Shown here: positions 1 through 7,600 of the stretch, piece by piece
Position numbering within the stretch: position 1 is the stretch's first letter
How the letters are laid out: the number at the start of each line of letters is the position of its first letter
Assembly: GCA_029240475.1 (NCBI GenBank)
Contig: JAREAF010000028.1
Location: 1-13,429 of the forward strand
Origin: Rhodospirillales bacterium
GTDB lineage: Bacteria; Pseudomonadota; Alphaproteobacteria; JAREAF01
Direction of reading: 5' to 3'
Length of the DNA: 13,429 nucleotides
The notes under the pieces: generated by a model
What the model saw: only the letters and a program-made list of their open reading frames with translations
Databases searched by the model: none
Told to the model about the DNA's origin: nothing
Position numbers and translations under genes: made by a program

Positions 1-156
1 GTGTGCGGCGAGGATACCGGCGAAGCCTGAGGCGGATAGCACCGCAGTCAGGGCGAGCAGGCGGAAGATGCGCGGCCCGCGCGACGAACGGGTCTCCGTT
101 GGCGAGGACGAGGTCGCCGCGCGCGCCCCACCGGTGGTTGAGACGGCGCCGGGCAA
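1..156 (-). CDS. Partial N-terminus of a probable membrane protein (runs off left edge)
   Basis: An open frame of 52 codons begins with TTG at 156-154 and stays open to the window edge. It follows the upstream histidine kinase stop (TAG, 162-160) by only one codon and lies in the same frame; an AGGA-like stretch overlapping that stop could be its ribosome binding site. The product starts with a polar, Ser/Thr/Arg-rich segment of about 30 residues, then a basic patch (RGPRIFR), then a hydrophobic run (LLALTAVLSASGFAGILAA) that reads as a transmembrane helix. A cytoplasmic basic tail followed by one helix is typical of the start of a membrane-bound sensor or signalling enzyme, and the tight linkage to a kinase fits this, but no domain is visible. 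The start codon is uncertain, and the frame could instead be the remnant of a longer kinase fusion. Confidence 0.5.
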   Translation of the reverse strand, partial: MPGAVSTTGGARAATSSSPTETRSSRGPRIFRLLALTAVLSASGFAGILAAH

Positions 157-159
157 GTC

Positions 160-1761
160 CTAACCCGCCTTCGTCCGGGAGAGCCGCTGCGCCGGAATGG
201 CGCGCTGCGGGGGGAACCAGACCGTCACGATGGTGCCGGACCCGAGCGCGCTTTGGATGGACAGCTTGCCCTTATGCAGCTCGACCAATCCGATTGTGAG
301 CGGCAGGCCGAGCCCCGTCCCGGAGTATCGGCGGGTCATCGAGCTGTCCACCTGCCCAAAGCGGGCCGTGGCGATGGGGATGTGCTCGGGCGCGATGCCG
401 ATCCCGGTGTCGGCCACGGAGATCACGATGCCGCCATCGGCTCCCACGCCGCGCGCAAGGCTGACCGTCCCGCCGGCCGGAGTGAACTTGATCGCGTTCG
501 AGATCAGGTTCAGCAGGATCTGCTTGATCTTTCGCTGGTCCGCGAACAAGGCGGGAATCTTGCCGCCGTCCTCCCGCCGCAGCGTGACGCCCGCCACTTC
601 CGCGCGCTCCTGCACCAGTCGCAGCACGTCCTCGATCACGGCGTCGAGATCGATGCAGTCCTCATGGAGCTCGAGCTTGCCGGCCTCGATCTTGGAGACG
701 TCCAGGATGTCGTTGATGATCGAAAGCAGGTGCCGGGCGCTGTCGCCGATGTCTCGGGCATATTCGCGATAACGCGGCGAGCCGACCGTGCCCAGCAGCT
801 CGGCGCGGATGATGTCGGCGAAGCCGATGATCGCGTTGAGCGGCGTACGCAGCTCGTGGCTCATATTGGCCATGAACTCGGTCTTGGTGCGGTTGGCCAG
901 CTCAGCGGCTTCCTTGGCGTCCCGGAGCTGCTCCTCGGCCTCCTTGCGCTCGGTGATGTCGAGCGAGACCGTGACGACGTTGACGATGCGCCCTTCGCCG
1001 TCGCGCAGCGGCGATTTGGTGGTGAGAAGGATCCGACTCTCGCCCGCAGGCGTGATCAGTTCTTCCTCGAAGCCCGCCAGGGTTCGCCCGATCGAGAAGA
1101 CCTTCTGATCCAGCTCGCGGCTGCGGGCGCCGTAGGGGCCGTTCACCAGCTGCTCGGCGGTGCGCTGGACCGTTTCCTCCTGGGAGACGCCGAAGGCATC
1201 GGCCTGGAACCGGTTCACGAAGACATAGCGGCCTTCGGCGTCGGTCGCGCTGATCATCGCCGGCACGGTGTCGATCACGCCGCGCAGCTTGGCTTCCGAC
1301 TCCTTCAGCGCCTCGTGCCGCAGCCGGTCGCTGTGCGCCAGCTCGATCTCGAGCATGCGGGCGCGGTCCATGATGATGAGCTGCTGCTTGCGCAAGGTCA
1401 GCAGGTTCTGGCACCGCGCCTGGAATTCCTGTCGATCGACTGGGCTGAGCAGGTAATCGGTCGCGCCCGCCGCAAGGGCCTCGTACCGGAACTCCCGGTC
1501 CTCATAGGCCGTCACGACGATCAGCGGCACGTCGCGATGGCGCGGATCCTCGCGGAAGCGGCGTATGAATTCGGCGCCGTTCATCCCAGGCATCTTGAAA
1601 TCGGTGACCACGAGATCCGGCGTGTTCTCGACGCACCAGGCGAGGGCGGCCGCCGGGTCGGAGAAGTCGCGGACCTGTGCGTCGGAGGCGAGGGCGGCCG
1701 AGAGCCGGGCGAGCAGGGCGCGGTTCGTGACCCGATCGTCGATGACGATGATCTGCGGCAT
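160..1761 (-). CDS. Sensor histidine kinase with N-terminal receiver domain (REC-PAS-HisKA-HATPase)
   Basis: This 533-residue protein has no membrane segment, so it should be cytoplasmic. Residues 1-120 form a receiver domain with the acidic pair D8/D9 and phospho-acceptor D54 in TDFKMPGMNG. At the position of the usual conserved lysine it has DYLLSPVD, with serine (S106) instead. A helical linker (about 125-158) leads to a PAS domain (about 160-272, ending DITERK). Next come HisKA with H302 in MSHELRTPLN, and the ATPase domain with N422 in NLISNAIKFTP, a G1 box at D451 (DTGIGI) and a G2 box (SGTGLGL). It should autophosphorylate on H302 in response to a PAS-sensed cue and/or phosphorylation of its own receiver; the partner regulator is not in the window. 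It diverges from the Tad genes, and a partial gene follows two codons after its stop. No strong ribosome binding site precedes the ATG. Confidence 0.95.
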   Translation of the reverse strand: MPQIIVIDDRVTNRALLARLSAALASDAQVRDFSDPAAALAWCVENTPDLVVTDFKMPGMNGAEFIRRFREDPRHRDVPLIVVTAYEDREFRYEALAAGATDYLLSPVDRQEFQARCQNLLTLRKQQLIIMDRARMLEIELAHSDRLRHEALKESEAKLRGVIDTVPAMISATDAEGRYVFVNRFQADAFGVSQEETVQRTAEQLVNGPYGARSRELDQKVFSIGRTLAGFEEELITPAGESRILLTTKSPLRDGEGRIVNVVTVSLDITERKEAEEQLRDAKEAAELANRTKTEFMANMSHELRTPLNAIIGFADIIRAELLGTVGSPRYREYARDIGDSARHLLSIINDILDVSKIEAGKLELHEDCIDLDAVIEDVLRLVQERAEVAGVTLRREDGGKIPALFADQRKIKQILLNLISNAIKFTPAGGTVSLARGVGADGGIVISVADTGIGIAPEHIPIATARFGQVDSSMTRRYSGTGLGLPLTIGLVELHKGKLSIQSALGSGTIVTVWFPPQRAIPAQRLSRTKAG

Positions 1762-1850
1762 GGTTAACGGACAGAGCCCCCGGAGCCTTGGCCCCTCATG
1801 ACGCCCATGCTCTGCCCGCTGTGCTTAAAATTCCGCTAAAAGCCCAGGTT

Positions 1851-1880
1851 TTTATATTGAAAACAGAGGCGTTCTTTCGA
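1851..1880 (-). promoter_or_regulatory. Possible sigma70-type promoter of the sensor kinase gene
   Basis: Read on the minus strand, TCGAAA (1880-1875) and TATAAA (1856-1851) are separated by 18 bases, about 90 bases upstream of the kinase ATG, in an AT-rich patch that stands out from the GC-rich surroundings. The -10 match is good and the -35 match is poor. The 1762-2007 gap must also carry the promoter of the divergent Tad genes, for which I found no convincing hexamer pair. Confidence 0.3.
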
Positions 1881-1956
1881 GGTACATGCTTGCGAAAGTG
1901 CGCGCCTGCTCGACCGGGAGCCGAGCGGTCCGATGACTTAAGCATCCGTAAATGAT

Positions 1957-1974
1957 GCGCGACTAGGCTCGCGC
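1957..1974. repeat. Inverted repeat GCGCGA-N6-TCGCGC upstream of the TadG-like gene
   Basis: A perfect 6-base inverted repeat with a 6-base spacer (CTAGGC) lies 33 bases before the ATG of the TadG-like gene. It could be an operator or a small leader hairpin. In DNA this GC-rich a short repeat can arise by chance, so the functional claim is weak. Confidence 0.25.
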
Positions 1975-2007
1975 GAGTAACGGCAAGTAAACGGGCAAGT
2001 CAAGCCC

Positions 2008-3423
2008 ATGCAGGACATGATCAGGGCAGCAAAGCGTCTGTTGAGGGACGATCGCGCGGCGGTCGCGGCCTACGCCGCGATGGCGGCGCTGACGGCGATC
2101 GGAGCGGGGGCGGTGGCGGTCGATTTCGGGCGGGCGGCGATCTTGCGCACGCAGATGCAGAATGCCGCGGACGCCAGGGCCATGGCGGCGGCGGCGCAGC
2201 TGGACGGCCGCGACGGAGCGCGCGCCCGCGCCACGACGATCGCCATGGACGTCATGGAATCGGAGAGCGCGATCGCAGCCGACGATGACGACATCAAGAT
2301 CAAGAACCCGGTCTTCTACAGCCAGTACACGCCCACCAAGGTGCTGGCGACGAGCGATCAGGACGCCCTCGTGGTCGAGGTCACGCTCCAGGCTAAACGG
2401 GTGGATTATCTCTTTTCGCCGATCCTGCGTTTCGTGGGCGTGGAGTCCAGCCTGGACTCGCAGTGGATCGTGACTTATGCGGCGGCGCAGCCGCAGCCCT
2501 TCATCTGTCACGCCCCGCCGCTGATGATCTGCGACTACGGCGACAAGGGCAGCGGCATCCATGACAGCGGCGCCGACCTGCGCAATCCAATCCATGCCGG
2601 CAAGCAGATTCGGTTGAAGGAGCAGGGATCGGGCGGAACCTGGGCGCCCGGCAATTTTGGTTTGCTCGCGCTGCCCGACGGCAGCTCCGGCGCGTCCGAC
2701 CTCGAGGCGGCGCTGGCCGCCCTGTCGCCCGAGGATTGCTACAGCCTCGACGTCACCACCGCGACCGGTTCGAAGACGGAGAAGATCGTGAACGCGGTGA
2801 ATTCGCGGTTCGATCTCACGGACAATCCGTGGCCCTATCCCGCTTACAACGTGATCAATTATCCGCGCGACTCCGAGCTCGTCACCGACATCAACGAAAA
2901 GCTCGGCAGCGGCAACTGGGATCTGGCCGGCTACTGGGCGGCCAAGCATGGCGGCTCGGTTCCAAGCGACCTTGCGGACGCAACGCGTTACCAGGTCCAT
3001 CTCTACGAGCTGGGACTGAGCTACGCCCGCAACGGCAAGCAGACCATGCATCCGGTGCCGGCGACGCTCCCGGCCGGGTTCACCGTGGTCACGCCTCCAG
3101 GGGCGTCCGTGCCGGTCGCCGCGAACCCGGACTACGAGCACGACCCGGCCCATGACGGCGTTCCGCGGCCTTCCAGGCCGACCTATTACAACGACCCCGC
3201 CAAGGACTATTCGCGCCGGCTGGTCCATGTCGTGCAGCTGCAGTGCACGTCTAATGGGGTCAAAGGCAAGCACGACTATCCGACCCAGGCGAACTATCTC
3301 GAGGTCTTCATCACCGAGTACATGAAGAACCCGCCCGAGGCGCACCTCTATGGCGAGGTGGTGCGGGCGATCACGCCGACGAACTCACCGGAGTTCCACG
3401 CCAATGTTCGCCTCATTCAATAG
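2008..3423 (+). CDS. TadG-like Flp pilus-associated protein
   Basis: This 471-residue protein has the N-terminal signature of TadG-related proteins: a short basic cytoplasmic tail, one hydrophobic helix (about residues 18-40), then DFGRAAILRTQMQNAADARA, the characteristic continuation in alphaproteobacterial TadG proteins. The remaining ~400 residues should be periplasmic. They are polar and contain a few cysteines (FICHAPP, MICDYG, EDCYS, QLQCTS) that could form disulfides. I do not see the DxSxS motif of a von Willebrand A domain, which some TadG proteins carry. Two TadE-like genes follow, the first overlapping it by 20 bases, so the three are very likely translated as a unit. Another ATG lies at 2017; neither start has a good ribosome binding site. 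The likely role is in assembly, or at the base, of a Tad/Flp-type pilus. Confidence 0.85.
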   Translation: MQDMIRAAKRLLRDDRAAVAAYAAMAALTAIGAGAVAVDFGRAAILRTQMQNAADARAMAAAAQLDGRDGARARATTIAMDVMESESAIAADDDDIKIKNPVFYSQYTPTKVLATSDQDALVVEVTLQAKRVDYLFSPILRFVGVESSLDSQWIVTYAAAQPQPFICHAPPLMICDYGDKGSGIHDSGADLRNPIHAGKQIRLKEQGSGGTWAPGNFGLLALPDGSSGASDLEAALAALSPEDCYSLDVTTATGSKTEKIVNAVNSRFDLTDNPWPYPAYNVINYPRDSELVTDINEKLGSGNWDLAGYWAAKHGGSVPSDLADATRYQVHLYELGLSYARNGKQTMHPVPATLPAGFTVVTPPGASVPVAANPDYEHDPAHDGVPRPSRPTYYNDPAKDYSRRLVHVVQLQCTSNGVKGKHDYPTQANYLEVFITEYMKNPPEAHLYGEVVRAITPTNSPEFHANVRLIQ

Positions 3424-3865
3424 GATCTGGCGCAACGCCGCCGGCGCCAGCGCGGTCGAGTTCGCGCTGATGCTTCCGGTGTTCCTGCTCGTGACCGCGG
3501 GGATGATCGATCTTGGGCGGGCGCTCTATCAGACCAACAGCATCGAGAAGGGCTTGCGGGCCGGCGCCATGTACGCCGCCCGCAACAGCTACCCGCTCAC
3601 CGCGGCCCAGAAGACCGAGGCCGAGAACATCGTGAAGAAGGGCAACCGGACCGGGACCGGGAAATACCTTGTGGACGGCTGGTCGGATCCAGCCTCGCTG
3701 AACATCTCGACGACCACGGAGGTGGTGGGTGGGACGCCGGTCCCTGTCTACCACTTCGATGCCGTCGTCCCGTTCGATCCGCTGCTGCCGGGCCTGCTGT
3801 CGGCCCTCGACCTCGACCAGATAAAGATCAGGTTGTCCCATGAGCAGGCTTATATCGGCTATTAG
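3404..3865 (+). CDS. TadE-like minor pilin/pseudopilin (first copy)
   Basis: This 153-residue product belongs to the TadE family: a short basic N-terminus, then GASAVEFALMLPVFLLVTAG, in which a glycine-rich lead-in, a conserved glutamate and a long hydrophobic helix (about residues 15-40) form the pseudopilin stem. A polar periplasmic part follows. In the tad system TadE and TadF are processed by the TadV prepilin peptidase and needed for Flp pilus formation; here processing is assumed from the family. I chose the ATG at 3404 because GGAG lies about ten bases upstream and the hydrophobic stem then sits at the usual distance; an upstream in-frame ATG at 3350 would add 18 arginine-rich residues buried in the preceding gene. 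It overlaps the TadG-like gene by 20 bases and the next TadE-like gene by 26. Confidence 0.85.
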   Translation: MFASFNRIWRNAAGASAVEFALMLPVFLLVTAGMIDLGRALYQTNSIEKGLRAGAMYAARNSYPLTAAQKTEAENIVKKGNRTGTGKYLVDGWSDPASLNISTTTEVVGGTPVPVYHFDAVVPFDPLLPGLLSALDLDQIKIRLSHEQAYIGY

Positions 3866-4406
3866 AGCGCGCATGCTCCGCCGGCTGCTGCGGGACAGCG
3901 GCGGCGGCGCGCTCGTCGAGTTCGGGCTGATTCTGCCCACGCTGCTGCTGGTCAGCTTCGGCGCGATCGAATTCACGATCACCATGTTCGACTATCACCG
4001 CCTGGGCGAGGCGGCCCGGCGCGGCGCGCGCCAGGCGATCATGAGCCCGCCGGTCGCGAAGCTGGACACGTTGCAGGCCATGGGCACGATCACCTGCACC
4101 AACGCCGGCAGCCTCAGCTGCGGCTCGGCGACCAAGCACACGACCGCCGCGGCAAACTTCACTGCAGTGCTTTCCGCCATTCAGGAGATCGCGCCCGGCG
4201 TGGGGGCCTCGAACGTGGCGATCTCCTATACCTGGAGCGGCATCGGCGATCTCAGCACGCCCGGCGGGATCAAACCGGTCGTCACGGTGCAGCTGACCGG
4301 CGTCACGCACCAGTTCACGTTGCTCAGCATTATCCCGGCGCTCGACAACATCGTGCTGCCGTCCTTCTCGACGAGCGTCGTCGCGAACGCTTACACAACG
4401 TCCTGA
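3840..4406 (+). CDS. TadE-like minor pilin/pseudopilin (second copy)
   Basis: This 188-residue product is a second TadE-type pseudopilin: basic N-terminus, then GGGALVEFGLILPTLLLVSF with the conserved VEF glutamate before a hydrophobic stem (about residues 22-48), then a periplasmic domain. It contains two close cysteines (TITCTNAGSLSC), possibly a disulfide. The ATG at 3840 is preceded by CAGG at a suitable distance; a second ATG at 3873 would still keep the helix. The start overlaps the end of the preceding gene by 26 bases, implying translational coupling. The two TadE-like proteins differ strongly outside the stem, so they are not a recent duplication and probably play separate roles, in the manner of TadE and TadF. 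It is the last gene of the trio; the next gene is on the opposite strand. Confidence 0.85.
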   Translation: MSRLISAIRARMLRRLLRDSGGGALVEFGLILPTLLLVSFGAIEFTITMFDYHRLGEAARRGARQAIMSPPVAKLDTLQAMGTITCTNAGSLSCGSATKHTTAAANFTAVLSAIQEIAPGVGASNVAISYTWSGIGDLSTPGGIKPVVTVQLTGVTHQFTLLSIIPALDNIVLPSFSTSVVANAYTTS

Positions 4407-4407
4407 T

Positions 4408-4422
4408 CCCGCCTTTCGCGGG
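4408..4422 (+). terminator. Weak hairpin just after the TadE-like gene
   Basis: CCCGC-CTTTC-GCGGG forms a 5-base-pair hairpin two bases after the stop codon at 4406. No T-run follows, so it is at best a weak or factor-assisted terminator or a 3'-end stabiliser. The rest of 4423-4545 is GC-rich with short palindromes (for example GGCCTTAAGGCC at 4530-4541, and two CTCGAG sites) and no clear gene. Confidence 0.25.
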
Positions 4423-4545
4423 CGCTCGAATCCCTGTGCGGCCGCCCCCGACGGCGGCGCTTCGGGCTCGAGGCTTTCGTATCGTCGATGCTCGAGAAGT
4501 GCGCGGAGGGCCTTGCGGCCCCCCACCCAGGCCTTAAGGCCAGGT

Positions 4546-4722
4546 TCAGGCGCGGCTGCGGCTCAGCCCACGCAGCGCGTACCAGGTGGAAAGCCCCGCT
4601 CCGGCCGCCAGCGTCAGTTCCAGGACGGCGATATCGGCGGCGGGCGCTCCCCACGCCGTGGTGTACAAGCCCAGCACCAGTGCTGCATTGCTGAGCGCGG
4701 CGAGGATGCGGATCCGGTCCAT
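4546..4722 (-). CDS. Small two-helix membrane protein, function unknown
   Basis: This 58-residue product begins MDRIRILAALSNAALVLGLY and contains two hydrophobic stretches (about residues 5-22 and 27-46) joined by a short turn (TTAWGAPAAD), followed by a basic C-terminus (ALRGLSRSRA). That suggests a small inner-membrane hairpin protein with basic cytoplasmic end(s). I prefer the ATG at 4722 because a G-run (GGGGGG) lies five bases upstream; an in-frame ATG at 4749 would give 67 residues but has no ribosome binding site. It lies alone between the end of the Tad trio and the end of the permease-phosphatase gene, with an AT-rich stretch (4770-4815) upstream that could hold its promoter. I recognise no family. 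Confidence 0.55.
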   Translation of the reverse strand: MDRIRILAALSNAALVLGLYTTAWGAPAADIAVLELTLAAGAGLSTWYALRGLSRSRA

Positions 4723-4829
4723 GTAAGCCCCCCATGCGGCTGTGTTCATGAGAGCAGCTTAGCCCCAAATCCGTAAGAAGGCGCTAAAATGCTAGGTAAA
4801 TTTCCCGAAACCGTGAGAACAATTCGAGC

Positions 4830-7520
4830 CTAATCGGCCGCGTCCTGGAGGGTGGCTTCAGAAACGCGGTCGCGCACTTCCAAGGTCATCAGGACGATAT
4901 CGTCCTCGGGCTCGCCCTCGCTGAACGCCCGGATTGCGCCCACGATGTGCTCCAGGAAGCTCATGCCGGCAAAGCCGCGGTGCTCCCGCGCCAGGGCGGC
5001 CAGGCCGGCCGGCTCAAGGAAGCCGCGCTCCGGATGCGCGATCTCGATCGCTCCTTCCGTATAGAAGAGCAATCGATCTCCCACCTCGAGCACGAGCTCT
5101 ACGGCGCGCCGTTCGGGCGCGTCGGGGTTCCGCTCGCCTCCGGCCAGGAGCGGCGGGCCGGCAGGCACGGGAACCGGCTCCACCGCTTCGCCGCGCAGCA
5201 GGATCGGCTCCGGGTTCCTCGCCGAGGCCACATGAAGGACGCGCCGCGACGGCCGGTAGAAGAGCGCAACCGCCGCGATCGAATCGCCAGCCCCGGCAAG
5301 GCGCTGCAGGTCGCCCTCCAGGAGTTCGAGCAGCTGGGCCGGGTCTGCCGCGGTCTCGCTGTGAGCGTCGAGCGACTTGCTCATCGCCGCGGTGAGCTGC
5401 GCGGCGGAGATGCTTTCGCTGCTGAGCGCCGCCATGAGGCCGACCAGGGTCCCGTCGTCCCGTCGGCGCGCCTCGACGAAATCGCCGCCGCCCTCCGGCG
5501 CCTGCCAGTAGGCATGACACAGATGGGCGTGGACGTCGTCGATCTCGCCGGGATGCAGCAGGTCGCGGCGTAGCCCTTGCGCGAGCGACTGCGCGCTGTC
5601 TTGAGGCGCCGGTTCGGCCGGCTCCGCGGCGCCCCCCTCTGCGGCAGCACCCGCCTCTCCGGTGGACGCGGCAAGCCGCTCCACCTGCTCGACGGCTTCC
5701 GCGAGGCGCACGGCGGCGAGATCGGCGGTCGTTCCCGTCGTCGCGTCCTTTGCGGAGTCCTCGTCCATCCGCCCATTCAGGATGCAGGCAAGGATGCGGG
5801 CTCCCCCCAGCCGCGGCCGCAGCCGGCGCACGATCCGCCGAATCTGGAGTGTGGCGGAGGCGTGCAGCGAGCAGATCGCGACGAACCGCACCGGCGCCCC
5901 GGAGACCATCGGCAAGTCGTGCGTCTCCAAGGTCGCGGCGGCGGCGCGGGCGGCGCGGTAGCCGCGCCGCTGCAGCAGCTGCGCCAGCATGCCGGCGGCG
6001 AGCTCGTCGAGAGGGGAGCGGGCCCCCACGCACAGCACCGAATCCTCCGCTTGGCGCATCTGCGCCGGACGCTCGGGTGGGGGCAGGGGCTCCCCTGACG
6101 CTTCCTTGGCTTGCTCTGCCGGCGCCTCCCAATCCGCATAATCCTCGATGATGGCGCGCGCCGCGTCGACGAGACTGGTGAGCCGGTCGGGGGTGAGCGA
6201 GCCCCGCTGCCGGTCGTGTTCGGCCAGCATCAGGGCCGGCAGGATGAGCTCGTCATAGAGCGCCTCGACGGAGCGGTCCTCGATGAACTCCTCGGCGATC
6301 TCGGCCGCCTCGTCCGGATCCTGAGCGAGCAGGCGTTGATAGAATCGCGCATGCGGCGGGAGCACTGGCGCGTTGCCGAGCATCACGTCCAGGAACCGCA
6401 GCTGCGGCACATACTGGCCCATGACGGCCAGGCATACCGTCAGCGGCGTGGAGAGCAGGAGGCCGATCGGGCCCCACAGCCACGTCCAGAACACCGCCGC
6501 CACGATGATCGCGATCGAGGAGATGCCCGTCGAGGCGCCATACAGCCAGGGCTCGACCACGTTATTGCTGATCAGCTCGATCCCCAGGAAGAGCGCGACC
6601 GTCAGCAGCGGCGTGGTCCAGCCGGTATCGACCGCGAAGGAAAGCGCGATCGGGAAGGCGGCGGCGATCACCGGACCCGCATAGGGGATGAAGCGCAGGA
6701 TCGTCGCCAGCAAGCCCCACAGCACCGGGTTGGGCACGCCGATGACGAACAGCCCGAGGCCGATTGGCAGCCCGTAGGTCGCGTTGACGACCAGCTGCAT
6801 CAGCAGGTAGCGGCTGACGCGCTCGCCCGCTTCGGACAAGGCCTCGGTGGTGCGCTGCAGATCGCCCGAACTGATCAGCCGAATGATGCGGTCGCGCAGA
6901 TCCTCCCGGTAGAGGAGAATGAAGATCACGAACACGATCACCACGCCCGCCGTGGCGACCGGGCCGAGCAGCGGCCCGACCACCCTCCCGATGATCTCCA
7001 GCGGGCTGGGTTTCGGGGGATGGACCTCGACCGGGATCGGCTGCCGGGGCTCGTTGGCCTGAGGCTCGGCTGGCTCTGTGGCGTCCTCCAGCTCCTCGCT
7101 CAGATTTTCGATCAGCTCGGAGGTGCGCTTGACCACGCCCTCCTCGCCGGACGTGTCCTTCAGCAGGCGGATCTTCGAGATCAGGTTGGATTGGTACTGC
7201 GTGATGTTGTCCGCCAGATCGACGATCTGGAACGCGACCACCGTCGTGATGCCGGCGATGACCAGCCCCGCGACCGTGACCGCGAGGAGCGTGGCGGAGA
7301 CCCGGCCGACGCCCCAGCGGCGCAGCCGCGTGACGGCGGGCCCGAGCATGAAGCTCAGCAGGACCGCAAGCGCGATCGGGATGAAGATGTCGCGCAGGAA
7401 ATAGAGCGCGCCGATCGCCGCCGCCAGAACCGCGACCGTCACAAGAGGTCGGGATTCGTTTGGCGGCGTCTGGCCGGATTCGAACGTGGAGATCTGCGCC
7501 GTCTCGCCGCGCACGGCCAT
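4830..7520 (-). CDS. AI-2E/PerM-family permease fused to a SpoIIE/PP2C-type phosphatase domain
   Basis: This 896-residue fusion has three parts. Residues 23-375 are an AI-2E-type (PerM) permease with several membrane helices, the conserved RFIPYAGPVIAA segment, VVEPWLYG, and an acidic, proline-rich insertion near 140-170. Residues 385-465 are helical; 494-585 look like a Rossmann-type, B12-binding-like module (begins SVLCVGARSP). After an Ala/Glu linker, residues 640-880 match the SpoIIE/PP2C phosphatase fold: GGGDF (652-656), SARNPEPILLR, GDRLLFYTEG (ends 798) and EDDIVLM (D873/D874). The GDxxGHG metal motif is replaced by a GLMAALSSES stretch, so metal binding is probably impaired. Start: ATG at 7520 has GGGGAGG upstream; an upstream in-frame GTG at 7595 does not and lies beside a terminator. 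Members export or leak small molecules and are often misnamed AI-2 exporters; the substrate is unknown. The tail suggests signalling control of the pore. Confidence 0.85.
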   Translation of the reverse strand: MAVRGETAQISTFESGQTPPNESRPLVTVAVLAAAIGALYFLRDIFIPIALAVLLSFMLGPAVTRLRRWGVGRVSATLLAVTVAGLVIAGITTVVAFQIVDLADNITQYQSNLISKIRLLKDTSGEEGVVKRTSELIENLSEELEDATEPAEPQANEPRQPIPVEVHPPKPSPLEIIGRVVGPLLGPVATAGVVIVFVIFILLYREDLRDRIIRLISSGDLQRTTEALSEAGERVSRYLLMQLVVNATYGLPIGLGLFVIGVPNPVLWGLLATILRFIPYAGPVIAAAFPIALSFAVDTGWTTPLLTVALFLGIELISNNVVEPWLYGASTGISSIAIIVAAVFWTWLWGPIGLLLSTPLTVCLAVMGQYVPQLRFLDVMLGNAPVLPPHARFYQRLLAQDPDEAAEIAEEFIEDRSVEALYDELILPALMLAEHDRQRGSLTPDRLTSLVDAARAIIEDYADWEAPAEQAKEASGEPLPPPERPAQMRQAEDSVLCVGARSPLDELAAGMLAQLLQRRGYRAARAAAATLETHDLPMVSGAPVRFVAICSLHASATLQIRRIVRRLRPRLGGARILACILNGRMDEDSAKDATTGTTADLAAVRLAEAVEQVERLAASTGEAGAAAEGGAAEPAEPAPQDSAQSLAQGLRRDLLHPGEIDDVHAHLCHAYWQAPEGGGDFVEARRRDDGTLVGLMAALSSESISAAQLTAAMSKSLDAHSETAADPAQLLELLEGDLQRLAGAGDSIAAVALFYRPSRRVLHVASARNPEPILLRGEAVEPVPVPAGPPLLAGGERNPDAPERRAVELVLEVGDRLLFYTEGAIEIAHPERGFLEPAGLAALAREHRGFAGMSFLEHIVGAIRAFSEGEPEDDIVLMTLEVRDRVSEATLQDAAD

Positions 7521-7600
7521 TTCACCGCCTCCCCGCGGCGAAAACGTCCGATTGAGCGGCGGCGTTGCGGTCCGGGGCCTTCCCGCCCGCTTCACACCGG

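Noticed and set aside
3..299. Plus-strand frame of 98 codons at the left edge
   Set aside because: Arg/Pro/Ala-rich composition typical of an antisense frame in GC-rich DNA; it overlaps the kinase end and the more protein-like minus-strand frame.
253..1767. Plus-strand frame of 504 codons opposite the kinase
   Set aside because: It mirrors the kinase codon positions and has no recognisable domain, while the minus strand shows complete REC, PAS and kinase motifs.
1963..3345. Minus-strand frame of 460 codons opposite the TadG-like gene
   Set aside because: Arg/Val/His-rich antisense shadow; the plus frame has the TadG signature and couples to the TadE genes.
4530..4541. Palindrome GGCCTTAAGGCC downstream of the small membrane protein gene
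   Set aside because: A perfect 12-mer, but with no loop, T-run or repeat partner; could be chance in GC-rich DNA.
4391..4768. Minus-strand frame of 125 codons over the small membrane protein
   Set aside because: Cys/His/Arg-rich with no hydrophobic pattern; the overlapping frame ending at 4546 gives two clean helices.
7521..7595. GTG start adding 25 residues to the permease-phosphatase
   Set aside because: The ATG at 7520 has a strong GGGGAGG site, and the GTG abuts the upstream gene's terminator.
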